DNA from: Ignavibacteria bacterium
Lineage (GTDB): Bacteria > Bacteroidota > Ignavibacteria > Kapaibacteriales > Kapaibacteriaceae
NCBI GenBank assembly: GCA_016873895.1
Contig: VGVV01000013.1
Span: forward strand, 1-41,420
Reading direction: 5' to 3'
Length of the DNA stretch: 41,420 nucleotides
How positions within the stretch are numbered: the first letter of the stretch is position 1; each line of letters opens with the position of its first letter. Both the position numbers and the translations under genes were made by a program. The notes beneath the pieces are model-generated. The model was not told the DNA's origin and made no database searches. It saw only the letters and a list, made by a program, of their open reading frames with translations. Shown here one piece after another: positions 5,234 through 12,864 of the stretch.

Positions 5234-6233
5234 ACACAAAGGCCAACGTAAGTCCAAGACCTTTGACACCCAGCTGGAAGCACAGCAGTGGGAGGCAGCA
5301 ACGCTTGCCATCTGGGGGAAGGAGGAGCGTGAAGAACGAGAGCGCCTTGAGGCTGCACCCAAGGGCACAATGGGCGATCTGTTGCGTGTGGCGCGTGGCC
5401 TTGACTGGGCCGGCAAGCACCAGGGCCAGGCTGAGGCCGCAGAACGGCTGATCCGCCTGCACTTCGGTATCACTGCCCTGCCATGCGAGATCGATGCTCG
5501 TGCGATCGACGACCTGGTGATCTGGCTGCGCAACACCGGGCCAAACGGCCACGGCTGCAGCAATGCCTCGATCAACCGCTACCTGTCAGCCCTGAGCGTG
5601 CTGCTGAAGCGTGCTCACCGGCTGGGCATGATCAACGCGGTGCCCTTGTTCCCGGAGCGCCGGCTGCTCAAGGAGGCTGAGCCTCGTGACCTGGTGCTGC
5701 CGGAGGAGTGGCTGGCCGAGTTGCTTGATGTGATGGAGAAGCGCGAGCAGCGCCTCGATGTGGCCGTCACTCTGTTCCTGTGGCACATGGGCTGCCGTGT
5801 GGGTGAGGCCCTCACCCGTGGCGACAAGGAGGGCCTGCTGTGGGATCGAGTCAACCTCGAGCAGAAGACGATCAGCTTTGTGAAAACCAAGGGCTGCATG
5901 CCCCGTCGTCTGCCCATGCCGCGGCCAGTGCAGGCGCTTATGCGTCAGCTCCGTGGACAGGACCCGCAGCGAGTCTTTCCGCTCAGTTACAAGTCCTACC
6001 TCAGCCACTACGGCGAGGCTGTGCACGAGGTGTGCGATCGCATGGGGCTGAGTCCATCGATCCGCAAGGAATGGTGCATCCACACGTTGCGCCACACCTG
6101 CCTAACCAACCTGGCGAGGAAGGGGTGGAACGCCAGCGCTATCCAACAGTGGGGCGGCCACAAATCGCTGCAAGTCACGCAGCGGTACGTTCACCACTCA
6201 GCTATTGCACTGGAGGAGCTCGTGGACTGTTAA
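5190..6233 (+). CDS. int: Tyrosine-family integrase
   Basis: This is a 347-residue tyrosine recombinase for site-specific integration. The N-terminus (residues 1-60) is a basic arm-binding type domain, residues 60-165 are core-binding, and the catalytic domain follows. All catalytic positions are visible: Arg203 in GCRVGEAL, Lys234 in KTKG, His298 and Arg301 in HTLRHT, His324 in GGHKS, and Tyr333 in QRYVHH. The GTG start at 5190 is supported by GGAGG at about 5175-5179 with suitable spacing, inside the MarR-like gene. A tRNA-Leu-like sequence lies 70 bases downstream and is the likely phage attachment site. Its position upstream of the RNA polymerase gene is the one known from cyanopodoviruses. 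Confidence 0.93.
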   Translation: MAVRQAGQKWKAFAEHKGQRKSKTFDTQLEAQQWEAATLAIWGKEEREERERLEAAPKGTMGDLLRVARGLDWAGKHQGQAEAAERLIRLHFGITALPCEIDARAIDDLVIWLRNTGPNGHGCSNASINRYLSALSVLLKRAHRLGMINAVPLFPERRLLKEAEPRDLVLPEEWLAELLDVMEKREQRLDVAVTLFLWHMGCRVGEALTRGDKEGLLWDRVNLEQKTISFVKTKGCMPRRLPMPRPVQALMRQLRGQDPQRVFPLSYKSYLSHYGEAVHEVCDRMGLSPSIRKEWCIHTLRHTCLTNLARKGWNASAIQQWGGHKSLQVTQRYVHHSAIALEELVDC

Positions 6234-6301
6234 ACGGTGTCCAGCGTGTGAGACTGAGTTGCGGGCAGCGCAACTACCATGCGCAACAAAATCGCCCAAA
6301 A

Positions 6302-6391
6302 CCCAGTGGGAGCGTGCCGGAATTGGTAGACGGACTCGACTCAAAATCGTGGATAAGATTGCCACGAGTCAACTACCGGGCCACCACTGGG
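6302..6391 (+). other. Candidate attP with 5' half of a tRNA-Leu
   Basis: Bases 6308-6349 read as the first 42 bases of a tRNA-Leu (anticodon CAA): a 7-base acceptor strand GGGAGCG, TG, a D arm closed by CCG/CGG around GAATTGGTAGA, then an anticodon arm with loop CTCAAAA. The 3' half lacks a T arm and the acceptor complement, so this is not a working tRNA. It is bounded by an 8-bp inverted repeat, CCCAGTGG 6302-6309 and CCACTGGG 6384-6391, and contains another stem (TCGTGG 6347-6352 with CCACGA 6362-6367). P-SSP7 carries a tRNA-Leu match next to int, which supports an attP reading. Confidence 0.7.
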
Positions 6392-6413
6392 ATCCTCACT
6401 GAGATCCCTGAGA

Positions 6414-8810
6414 ATGACAGGTCAACCGTTAAACGGTGGCAAGCAACTCGATCGCAACGCCTACCAGGAGCAAACCGAGCTCGAATCGTGGTCTAAATCC
6501 ACAGGTGCAGGGCGAATACTTGCGGGCAAATGGGAGAAAGGAGCAGCCGGAACACTCGGCAGCCGTCTTGCCCGCGAATACCTCAAGCAAGTAATCGAAA
6601 CCTATCGGCGTTCAAAGCATCAGCCAGGCCGGCAGGCCCTGATCTGGGAGCTGATGCACGACGAGAAGGCCGTGGTGCAGGTGGCTCTGGAATCGCTGTT
6701 CTGGATCCTGGGCAACCTGCATGACGAGCGTTCGTACAACCAGGTCTGCAGCCAGCTTGGGAAGCGTGCTGAGTACACCCTGTGGCTGACGCATCCGGTG
6801 TGGAAGCACAGCTGGCATCTGAAGGGGCTGCGCCTGGCCAGCAACGGCGACATGGGGATGAACCTGCTGCTGAAGCGCCTGAAGGACAAGGGCTTTCACA
6901 AGGCAGCCCTGTACAAGGAGCTCAGCCACGTTGAACGCATCGCCCTGGGCGCTTTCTTCGTGGAGTGCATTGCGCAGTGCACTCGTCTGATCGAGCTGCA
7001 GGTGTCCGGCACCGGCAAGAAGCGATGCAAGACCGTGCGGTTCACGCCCATGTACTGGGAGTTCCTGAGGCGGTGGAAGGACCACGTGGTGATGTTCCGC
7101 CCGCTCCACATGCCGATGGTGTCCCCGCCGCGGCCCTACACCGACGCCCTGGACGGTGGGTACGAGACGATCCGCATGCCGGTGAGCACCGTGGATCCGC
7201 TGCTGTTCGAGCGGCAGTTCCGCAAGGCCAAGCCCAGCGTGCTGGGTGCGCTGAACATCCTGCAGTCGCAGGCCTACCGGCTGGATCACGCACAGATCGA
7301 TCTGCAACGCAGCTGCTGGGAGCTGGGGCATGGGGTGGGAGACCTGCCCAAGCGGGAGCGGATGCAGCGCCCGTCAGACAAACGCTTCAAGCAGGAGAAG
7401 CTGGGACCTGAGGCGTACTGGCGAGCGCACTGGGAATGGAAGGCTGACCAGCGGAAGGATCCGCAGCGCAGCCGGTTTGTGAACGGGCTGGTGGCCTACG
7501 AACGCGTGAAGGCTTTCACAAATCTTTATCTGGTCCACCATCTTGACCACCGGGGCAGGATCTACAGCCGCGGGTCGCAGCTCAACATCCAGGGCGGTGA
7601 CGTGTACCGCTCGAGCTTCCGCTTCGCTCAGCGGGGGCCGATGAAGGGCAATGAGCACTCGTTTGCCTGGTCTCTTGGTGAGGCCATGGCACTGCCACCT
7701 GATCAGGAGGTGCGAAAGCGCTACCTGCTCGAGCACAGCACGGTGATCCGTGACGTGGGCCTGGATCCGCTAAGCAACGTCGCCTTCTGGGCCGGCCACA
7801 AGGAACCGTGGCGGTTCATCCAGCTGTGCCGTGACTGGGCCCAGTACATGGATGATCCGGGCTACACCACGGGCACCATCCACTGGCTGGACCAGACCAG
7901 CAGCGGCTACGGGCACGCCGCCTGCTTGATGCTGGACCGGCAGCTGGCCAAGTTCACCAACGTCATCGGCAAGGCGCCGGCTGATCTGTACGCCGGGGCC
8001 GGCAAGGTCACAGAGGCCAGGCTCAGGGCGCTGCTGCGTGACGAGGAAGACCCCAAGCGGCAGCAGATCCTGCAGTGGTGGCTGGACTTCAAGCCCACAC
8101 GAAAGCTGTGGAAGCAGGTGTTCATGCCACTCGTGTATGGCAGCACGTTCGTGAACATGCAGGAGACGATCACGAACTACCTGCGTGATGAGCTGGCCAA
8201 CTTCCTGACACCGGAGGGGCTGCGGATTATCGAGCTGGCCAAAGTGCTGGCCGCTGAGGCCTATGCCGTCAGCAAAGAGGTGATGCCTGGTGTGCTCCAG
8301 CTGCAGCGATGGCTCGTTCACCTGGCAAAGCTGCAAATGGATGCTGGCTACAGGCCCCACTGGTACACACCAGACGGTCTGCTGGTGGAGGTGTATCACA
8401 GCGTGACAAGCGAAGACGAAGTGCGGATGGTGCTGACGAACAGGACAGTGAGAGTGCAGGCAAGAACGAACGAGGGTGCGCCGATCGACAAGAAGCGATC
8501 AGCCAAGGGAATTGCGGCTCACTTTGTACACAGCCAAGACGGTGCGTTCCTACGGAAGTTCGTGAACCACTGGCACGGCTACGGCTACCCCATCAGCACT
8601 GTGCACGACTGCTTTGGCACGACTGTGGATAAGGCAGAGACGATGCGTTGCGAGCTCAACGACCAGTGGCACCGCTTCTACAGCGTGGACTACCTGACCT
8701 TTCTGCAGGGGTACGTGGCGGCACTGACGCAGGCCAAAGCCCCTGCACCACCTTGCGTTGGCGACCTGGACCGGAACGAGATCGGAGAAAACCCTTTTCT
8801 CTTTGGTTGA
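6414..8810 (+). CDS. T7-type single-subunit RNA polymerase
   Basis: The 798-residue enzyme transcribes phage genes from phage-specific promoters. The polymerase motifs are present: motif A with Asp493 in LDQTSSGYGH (T7 Asp537), the O-helix/motif B with Lys567 and Tyr575 eight residues apart in KQVFMPLVYGST (T7 Lys631 and Tyr639), and motif C with Asp732 in HDCFGT (T7 Asp812). It is somewhat shorter than T7 RNAP (883), as is common in cyanophages. The start is ATG 6414, 23 bases after the tRNA-like element. Its stop codon overlaps a copy of the recurrent palindrome and a strong candidate sigma70 promoter for the next module. I could not recognise the promoter this enzyme uses. Confidence 0.97.
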   Translation: MTGQPLNGGKQLDRNAYQEQTELESWSKSTGAGRILAGKWEKGAAGTLGSRLAREYLKQVIETYRRSKHQPGRQALIWELMHDEKAVVQVALESLFWILGNLHDERSYNQVCSQLGKRAEYTLWLTHPVWKHSWHLKGLRLASNGDMGMNLLLKRLKDKGFHKAALYKELSHVERIALGAFFVECIAQCTRLIELQVSGTGKKRCKTVRFTPMYWEFLRRWKDHVVMFRPLHMPMVSPPRPYTDALDGGYETIRMPVSTVDPLLFERQFRKAKPSVLGALNILQSQAYRLDHAQIDLQRSCWELGHGVGDLPKRERMQRPSDKRFKQEKLGPEAYWRAHWEWKADQRKDPQRSRFVNGLVAYERVKAFTNLYLVHHLDHRGRIYSRGSQLNIQGGDVYRSSFRFAQRGPMKGNEHSFAWSLGEAMALPPDQEVRKRYLLEHSTVIRDVGLDPLSNVAFWAGHKEPWRFIQLCRDWAQYMDDPGYTTGTIHWLDQTSSGYGHAACLMLDRQLAKFTNVIGKAPADLYAGAGKVTEARLRALLRDEEDPKRQQILQWWLDFKPTRKLWKQVFMPLVYGSTFVNMQETITNYLRDELANFLTPEGLRIIELAKVLAAEAYAVSKEVMPGVLQLQRWLVHLAKLQMDAGYRPHWYTPDGLLVEVYHSVTSEDEVRMVLTNRTVRVQARTNEGAPIDKKRSAKGIAAHFVHSQDGAFLRKFVNHWHGYGYPISTVHDCFGTTVDKAETMRCELNDQWHRFYSVDYLTFLQGYVAALTQAKAPAPPCVGDLDRNEIGENPFLFG

Positions 8811-8835
8811 CACGTGGCAACAGTCTCACTATCAT
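8807..8835 (+). promoter_or_regulatory. Sigma70-type promoter overlapping palindrome
   Basis: TTGACA (8807-8812), a 17-base spacer and TATCAT (8830-8835) make a good sigma70-type promoter about 65 bases upstream of the ssDNA-binding protein gene. The -35 is embedded in the palindrome TTGACACGTGGCAA (8807-8820), so a dimeric regulator bound there would block or modulate the promoter. Confidence 0.6.
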
Positions 8836-8907
8836 CTGTCAGCCGGCAGCGCAGCAGTCAGCTGCATGACCCATAAGCCCGGCACATCCACGCAACTCAA
8901 CTAACTC

Positions 8908-9492
8908 GTGACATCACGTCTTACACCCATCGGCACCATGGTCTGGGGCAGCCTGATCGAACCCGGAGAGAACCGGGTAAGCGGCGAAATGCAGTGGGAC
9001 TTAGGCCTTGTCTGCAATGAAGAGGAGTGCCAGCCGTTCTTTGCTGCAATCGAAGAAGTGCTGGCCGACGCACGCGCCCGCGACGTCAGGTTCCCCCGTG
9101 ACAACAAAGGACTGCTGCTGCCTTTCCAGCCGGCAATGAAGAAGAACGAGGCCGGCGAGCTTGAGCCACTGGAAGGCATGGTCACGCTGAAGCTCAAGCG
9201 CAAGCGCATGGTGAAGCGCCGGGGCGGATCCGAGCGTATTCAGAACACCCCGCCTCGCATCTATGACAGCGACGGCAAGCTCGTGCAGGTGGCCGAAATC
9301 CCCCGCGGGAGCAAGGGCAAGGCTGTCTACGACCTGTACGCCTACAACACCGCTGGTTCCAAGGGCGTTGCCATGGGGCTGCAGGGATTCCAGATCGTCG
9401 AGCTGGCTGAGCGAGGCGAGTCCCTGCCTCCGATCGAAGGCGGCTGGCGCGCCGAGACCGAACTGGATCAGCTGCTGCAGGCTGGTGCTTGA
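8908..9492 (+). CDS. ssDNA-binding protein (T7 gp2.5-like)
   Basis: The 194-residue product matches the small ssDNA-binding proteins found after the RNA polymerase gene in T7-like cyanophages. It coats single strands during replication and recombination. Visible features are an N-terminal MVWGSLIEP strand, an acidic helix (EEECQPFFAAIEEVL), a basic loop (KLKRKRMVKRRGG) and a C-terminal YDLYAYNTAGSKGVAMGLQG strand pair typical of the OB-fold family. T7 gp2.5 ends in an acidic tail with a terminal Phe; here the C-terminus (AETELDQLLQAGA) is only weakly acidic and lacks the aromatic, so partner contacts may differ. The start is GTG 8908. Its end overlaps the endonuclease start. Confidence 0.75.
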   Translation: MTSRLTPIGTMVWGSLIEPGENRVSGEMQWDLGLVCNEEECQPFFAAIEEVLADARARDVRFPRDNKGLLLPFQPAMKKNEAGELEPLEGMVTLKLKRKRMVKRRGGSERIQNTPPRIYDSDGKLVQVAEIPRGSKGKAVYDLYAYNTAGSKGVAMGLQGFQIVELAERGESLPPIEGGWRAETELDQLLQAGA

Positions 9493-9991
9493 GCACTTCA
9501 ACCGGCATCGGCCACGTCGGCAGCCGGGTGAATACCGTTCAAAGCTGGAGGAACAAGTAGGTGCAGCCCTGGAGAGCCAGGGCCACACCTACCAGTACGA
9601 ATCGGAAAAGTTCCGGTATGTGCTGCACAAGAAGTACACACCCGACTTCCGAGTTGGCAACGTGTACATCGAGGTCAAAGGCTGGTGGCCTCCAGCTGAA
9701 CGCACCAAGTTCTTGGCAGTGATGCTCTCCAATCCAGGGCTACCGATCTTCGTGGCCCTTCAACGTCCCTTTGCGACGTTGAGCAAGAAGAGCAACACCA
9801 CCTATGCCGAGTGGTGTCAGAAGCATGGAATCGCCTGGTCTCCAATCCCTATCCCCACGGAGTTCTTGGACCAATGGCTGGATGGACAAAGACCCACATT
9901 CCATGTCCCGCGCCGGACTGCGGCAGCAGTGACGGAGCTTCCATTGATGACAAAGGAGTCATCCACTGTTTTGTATGCAATCGAAACCTAA
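9485..9991 (+). CDS. Endonuclease I (T7 gp3-like Holliday-junction resolvase)
   Basis: The 168-residue product aligns by eye with T7 gp3: SKLEEQV (Glu22), YTPDF (Asp54) and IEVKG (Glu63, Lys65) form the PD-(D/E)XK centre at nearly the T7 positions, and TTYAEWCQKHGI matches SYGEFCEKHGI. The enzyme cuts branched DNA and helps degrade host DNA. The GTG start at 9485 overlaps the preceding gene by eight bases. Its last 39 residues are read in a frame overlapping the N-terminal zinc motif of the primase for 118 bases. That C-terminal extension is not needed by the family and is probably a product of overprinting. Confidence 0.9.
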   Translation: MLEHFNRHRPRRQPGEYRSKLEEQVGAALESQGHTYQYESEKFRYVLHKKYTPDFRVGNVYIEVKGWWPPAERTKFLAVMLSNPGLPIFVALQRPFATLSKKSNTTYAEWCQKHGIAWSPIPIPTEFLDQWLDGQRPTFHVPRRTAAAVTELPLMTKESSTVLYAIET

Positions 9992-11568
9992 ACCCAGACG
10001 GCACTCCATGGAGCCCAATGCAAACCAAGCACCGTTCAGCGGCAAGCTACCTCGATAGCTACCGCTTGAAGAACGAGGCCCCAATGAGCCTCAAAGAACT
10101 GCCCCGCCAAGACCAACCCCTCCGGCTTCGGTCTGGCGAGGCATTGGAGATCCCCTCGCGCAGGCTAGAGCAACTCACCTGCAAACGGTACGACTACATC
10201 ATCGGGTCGTACAACAATCACGAGGCGCAGCTTGCTAACTACAGAGACAACGACGGTGCCGTCGTCGCTCAGCACATCCGCTATGGCGACAAACAGTTCT
10301 CGTGGATCAGGCCGAAGGGCGCCAAGCTTCAACTGTTTGGTCAGCACCTAGGTAGCGACGGCGTGCTCGTCATCACCGAAGGTGAGATCGACTGCATGTC
10401 CGTCTATCAGGTCATGCACGAGTGGGGCTTTCACCGGAAGTTCTGCGTGGTCTCCATCGCAGACGGTGCATCAAGCGCCAAGAAGAACGTCAGCGAACAG
10501 ATCGCATGGGTGATGGGCTTCGATCTGGTCGTGCTCTTTATGGACCAGGACGAGCCAGGCCAGAAGGCTGCCAAGGCGCTTGCTGAGATCATCGGACCCA
10601 AGGCCGCCATCGTTGGCAACTTCCCTTACAAGGACGCCAACGAAGCGCTCGTGGCGGGCGATGACAAGGCCATCCGCGAAGCCATCCGTACAGCCAAGCG
10701 CCACCGGCCGGACACCATCGTTCACGCGCCGGACCTGCTCGAGAAGATCCTCAAGCCTGAGCACCGTTACGGCCTGCCCTACCCATGGGATGGCTGGAAC
10801 AACATGACCGAAGGCATGAAGCCTGGTCAGCTGGTGATGATCGCCGGCGGCACCGGCATCGGCAAAAGTCTGTTCACCCGCAGCATCTGCCTCAACCTGT
10901 GCCGGCAAAACGTCAAGTGCGCCTACATCGGACTAGAGGAAAGCTGTGAGACCAGCCTCGAGCGAATGCTCAGCGAGGTGCTGGGCTTTGCACCTGGCTT
11001 TCACCTCGACACGGCTGATGAGCGAGCGAGGCGGGAGCCAGACAAGATCATCGCTGCGCTCAACACCTTTGCCGAGAACCTGTTCTTGCTTGATCAGTTT
11101 GGGAGCGAAGACTTTGACCGTTTTGTTGCCACCGTTAAACACTACGTGCTGGGCGAACAATGCCAGGTTGTCTTCCTTGATCACTTCTCTCTGCTTGCTG
11201 ATGGTATTTCGCTTAACACTGATCAGCGTCGGGCGATTGATAAGTGCATCAAGGATCTCAAGACGTTATGCGTCGAACTCAACTTCACGATGGTCGTCGT
11301 ATGCCACCTCTCCCGAGGCAGTGGTATTGGCCCATCTCACGAAGAAGGAGGCGAGCCAACTCTTGCGGAGCTTAGAGGGTCACACAGCCTGGCCCAAATC
11401 CCCGACTTCGTGGTGATGTTGCAGCGCAATCCGCGCGCAGACAACAAAGTCGACGCCAACACAACCAACTGTTGGCTGAAGAAGAACCGCGTGAAAGGAG
11501 AGTTAGGTCTTATGTCTCGCCTGCAGTTCCTGGAGTCATGTCGTTTCCATGAAATCAACACGTACTGA
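9874..11568 (+). CDS. Primase-helicase (T7 gp4-like)
   Basis: The 564-residue bifunctional enzyme unwinds the replication fork and makes primers. In order: a Cys4 zinc motif (Cys11, Cys16, Cys32, Cys35), a TOPRIM domain with TEGEID (Glu169) and FMDQDEPG, a linker near 290-310, and a RecA-like helicase core with Walker A GGTGIGKS (Lys331), Walker B VVFLDH (Asp436) and the helicase H4 motif around ELRGSHSLAQIPDFVV. The length is close to T7 gp4 (566). The start is ATG 9874, since the zinc motif begins right after it. No DNA polymerase gene follows, unlike in T7 and most cyanopodoviruses. It overlaps the endonuclease by 118 bases. Confidence 0.95.
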   Translation: MAGWTKTHIPCPAPDCGSSDGASIDDKGVIHCFVCNRNLNPDGTPWSPMQTKHRSAASYLDSYRLKNEAPMSLKELPRQDQPLRLRSGEALEIPSRRLEQLTCKRYDYIIGSYNNHEAQLANYRDNDGAVVAQHIRYGDKQFSWIRPKGAKLQLFGQHLGSDGVLVITEGEIDCMSVYQVMHEWGFHRKFCVVSIADGASSAKKNVSEQIAWVMGFDLVVLFMDQDEPGQKAAKALAEIIGPKAAIVGNFPYKDANEALVAGDDKAIREAIRTAKRHRPDTIVHAPDLLEKILKPEHRYGLPYPWDGWNNMTEGMKPGQLVMIAGGTGIGKSLFTRSICLNLCRQNVKCAYIGLEESCETSLERMLSEVLGFAPGFHLDTADERARREPDKIIAALNTFAENLFLLDQFGSEDFDRFVATVKHYVLGEQCQVVFLDHFSLLADGISLNTDQRRAIDKCIKDLKTLCVELNFTMVVVCHLSRGSGIGPSHEEGGEPTLAELRGSHSLAQIPDFVVMLQRNPRADNKVDANTTNCWLKKNRVKGELGLMSRLQFLESCRFHEINTY

Positions 11569-11812
11569 AATCATCAGCAACGAGGGCTACAACCCAATCA
11601 ACAGAGGCATCACTTTTTCCGATAACCCCAAGCACCCGCTATGGAAGATCATTGTCCGATTCGACAAGACACCCCCAATGAAGGAGGTAATCAGAGCCCC
11701 GTCACATCAGACAGCTCTGGCATTTGCGAGACGCAAGTATCCGGAGGCGAAAGCTGTGGACTACGTGGGCAAGGCTGTCCCGACCCCTGGCCAGAGCGGG
11801 GTGGGCTTCTGA
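11549..11812 (+). CDS. Hypothetical protein (87 aa)
   Basis: ATG 11549 overlaps the end of the primase-helicase gene. The 87-residue protein is basic, with a strand-rich middle (LWKIIVRFDKTPP) and a helix (HQTALAFARRKYPEA) ending in a Gly/Pro tail. That pattern resembles small phage proteins that modify amino-acid spacing around helicase genes, but I do not recognise a named family. It begins a run of six short overlapping genes that separates the helicase from the exonuclease, the place where the DNA polymerase gene usually lies. Confidence 0.6.
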   Translation: MKSTRTEIISNEGYNPINRGITFSDNPKHPLWKIIVRFDKTPPMKEVIRAPSHQTALAFARRKYPEAKAVDYVGKAVPTPGQSGVGF

Positions 11813-11991
11813 CTGATGAAGAGCTGAACGCCACTGGACACCGCAGCATCAGCGTCACGTATCTGACTGAGCTACACCAGATCGCTATTCACAAGTTCAA
11901 CCACAGCGACAGCGACTTTTCGCTTGGCTTTTGGAACGGTTACGGCTGTGCCATCAAAGCTGTGCTCGAAAAGCTGGAGGACTTTTCATGA
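11809..11991 (+). CDS. Small hypothetical protein, start uncertain
   Basis: The frame LTDEELNATGHRSISVTYLT to AIKAVLEKLEDFS is gene-like and its stop overlaps the next ATG (ATGA at 11988). No ATG, GTG or TTG occurs near its natural beginning. The nearest ATG (11641) would force a 170-base overlap with the previous gene. A CTG at 11809 directly overlapping the previous stop is a possible coupled start, giving 60 residues. I cannot exclude a frameshift that joins it to the upstream gene. Function unknown. Confidence 0.45.
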   Translation: MTDEELNATGHRSISVTYLTELHQIAIHKFNHSDSDFSLGFWNGYGCAIKAVLEKLEDFS

Positions 11992-12194
11992 GGTTCATCG
12001 AGAAATGCACAAGGGCCTATTGGGGGGCTGAGTTCAATGATCACACCCTTGATGCTGCTGATCGGATGCGGCGTGTGCTGTCTCTGGTTGCGCAGGAAGT
12101 GGAAGCGATGGCGCCGTCAAAGACGGTCGCCAAGATATGCCACCTTCAATGTATGGAGATTGCTGACATGCTACGAAGAATTAGCGATGAGTAA
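11988..12194 (+). CDS. Small hypothetical protein (68 aa)
   Basis: ATG 11988 overlaps the previous stop as ATGA. The 68-residue product (MRFIEKCTRAYWGAEFNDHT at the start) looks all-helical, with HTLDAADRMRRVLSLVAQEV in the middle and CMEIADMLRRISDE at the end. No family recognised. It overlaps the next ATG by eight bases, so translation is coupled through the whole cluster. Confidence 0.55.
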   Translation: MRFIEKCTRAYWGAEFNDHTLDAADRMRRVLSLVAQEVEAMAPSKTVAKICHLQCMEIADMLRRISDE

Positions 12195-12375
12195 GCATGA
12201 GCTGCTAGTGGAGTGCATTGAACGCGACGGGTTCGAGCATCTGTATGTCGGCTATGCCGATGGCGCGTGCCAAACCTTCTACACGCTGGAGGAACTGAGT
12301 GAATGGTTTCAGAGCAAGGGCGTGCCTGACGACAGTGAGTTTTGGCAACAACTACAACTCCTTGACAACGAATGA
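12187..12375 (+). CDS. Small hypothetical protein (62 aa)
   Basis: ATG 12187 lies in the end of the previous gene. The 62-residue product is acidic (SKHELLVECIERDGFEHLYV, then YTLEELSEWFQSKGV) and its stop overlaps the next ATG as ATGA. No family recognised. Acidic mini-proteins in this position in T7-like phages can act as inhibitors of host enzymes, but that is speculation here. Confidence 0.55.
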   Translation: MSKHELLVECIERDGFEHLYVGYADGACQTFYTLEELSEWFQSKGVPDDSEFWQQLQLLDNE

Positions 12376-12548
12376 CTGACACAACCACAGCAACAGAGAA
12401 ACCGATCGACGTCACACGTGCATCTGTGATCAGCTTGCTGGTCGCCGCACGCAAGCAGATCAACGACAACCGTGGCAGCCAGGCTGAGATCTGGTGGGAT
12501 GGCTACATCCGCGCCATCGAGCACGTCCTTGAAATGGACGGACAGTAA
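12372..12548 (+). CDS. Small hypothetical protein (58 aa)
   Basis: ATG 12372 overlaps the preceding stop. The 58-residue protein has a Thr-rich start (MTDTTTATEKPIDVTRASVI) and a helical C-terminus (GSQAEIWWDGYIRAIEHVLE). No family recognised. It is followed by a 19-base gap before the zinc-ribbon gene. Confidence 0.55.
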   Translation: MTDTTTATEKPIDVTRASVISLLVAARKQINDNRGSQAEIWWDGYIRAIEHVLEMDGQ

Positions 12549-12567
12549 ACCCACAACACTGACTGAG

Positions 12568-12864
12568 ATGCCACTTAATCAAATGACGCCCGACTGCCCA
12601 GGCTGCGGGGCGTGGATCACAAAGGTGATCCTGACCAAGTTCGACGATGAATGCCAACACGTGGTGCGTCGCCGCCACTGCGAATACTGCGGCCATCGCT
12701 TCTACACCAAACAGTTTCACGAGACGGTCGTTGACGTGAAGTGGAGCTCAGGCAAGGGCGGTAAAAGCACGATCCCCAAGGTCGTCAAGGACCTGCCCAC
12801 CAAGTTCAAGGGCCACATGTCTGAGCCCCTGTCAGCAAAGCCCAAGTCAGTACAAGCAGCATGA
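12568..12864 (+). CDS. NrdR-like zinc-ribbon protein
   Basis: The 98-residue protein starts MPLNQMTPDCPGCG and continues to VRRRHCEYCGHRFYT. Four Cys residues (10, 13, 38, 41) in CPxCG...RRRxCxxCGxRF arrangement match the zinc ribbon of NrdR, the repressor of ribonucleotide reductase genes. The ATP-cone domain that follows in NrdR is absent; the C-terminal half is a Lys/Ser-rich tail. It may bind DNA or a host complex, and nucleotide-metabolism control is a guess from the resemblance only. Its stop overlaps the exonuclease ATG (ATGA), so it belongs to the replication operon. Confidence 0.6.
   Translation: MPLNQMTPDCPGCGAWITKVILTKFDDECQHVVRRRHCEYCGHRFYTKQFHETVVDVKWSSGKGGKSTIPKVVKDLPTKFKGHMSEPLSAKPKSVQAA

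Noticed and set aside
6308..6391. A functional tRNA-Leu gene
   Set aside because: Only the 5' half fits. There is no T arm, and the 3' acceptor complement of GGGAGCG is absent; an att-type relic is the better reading.
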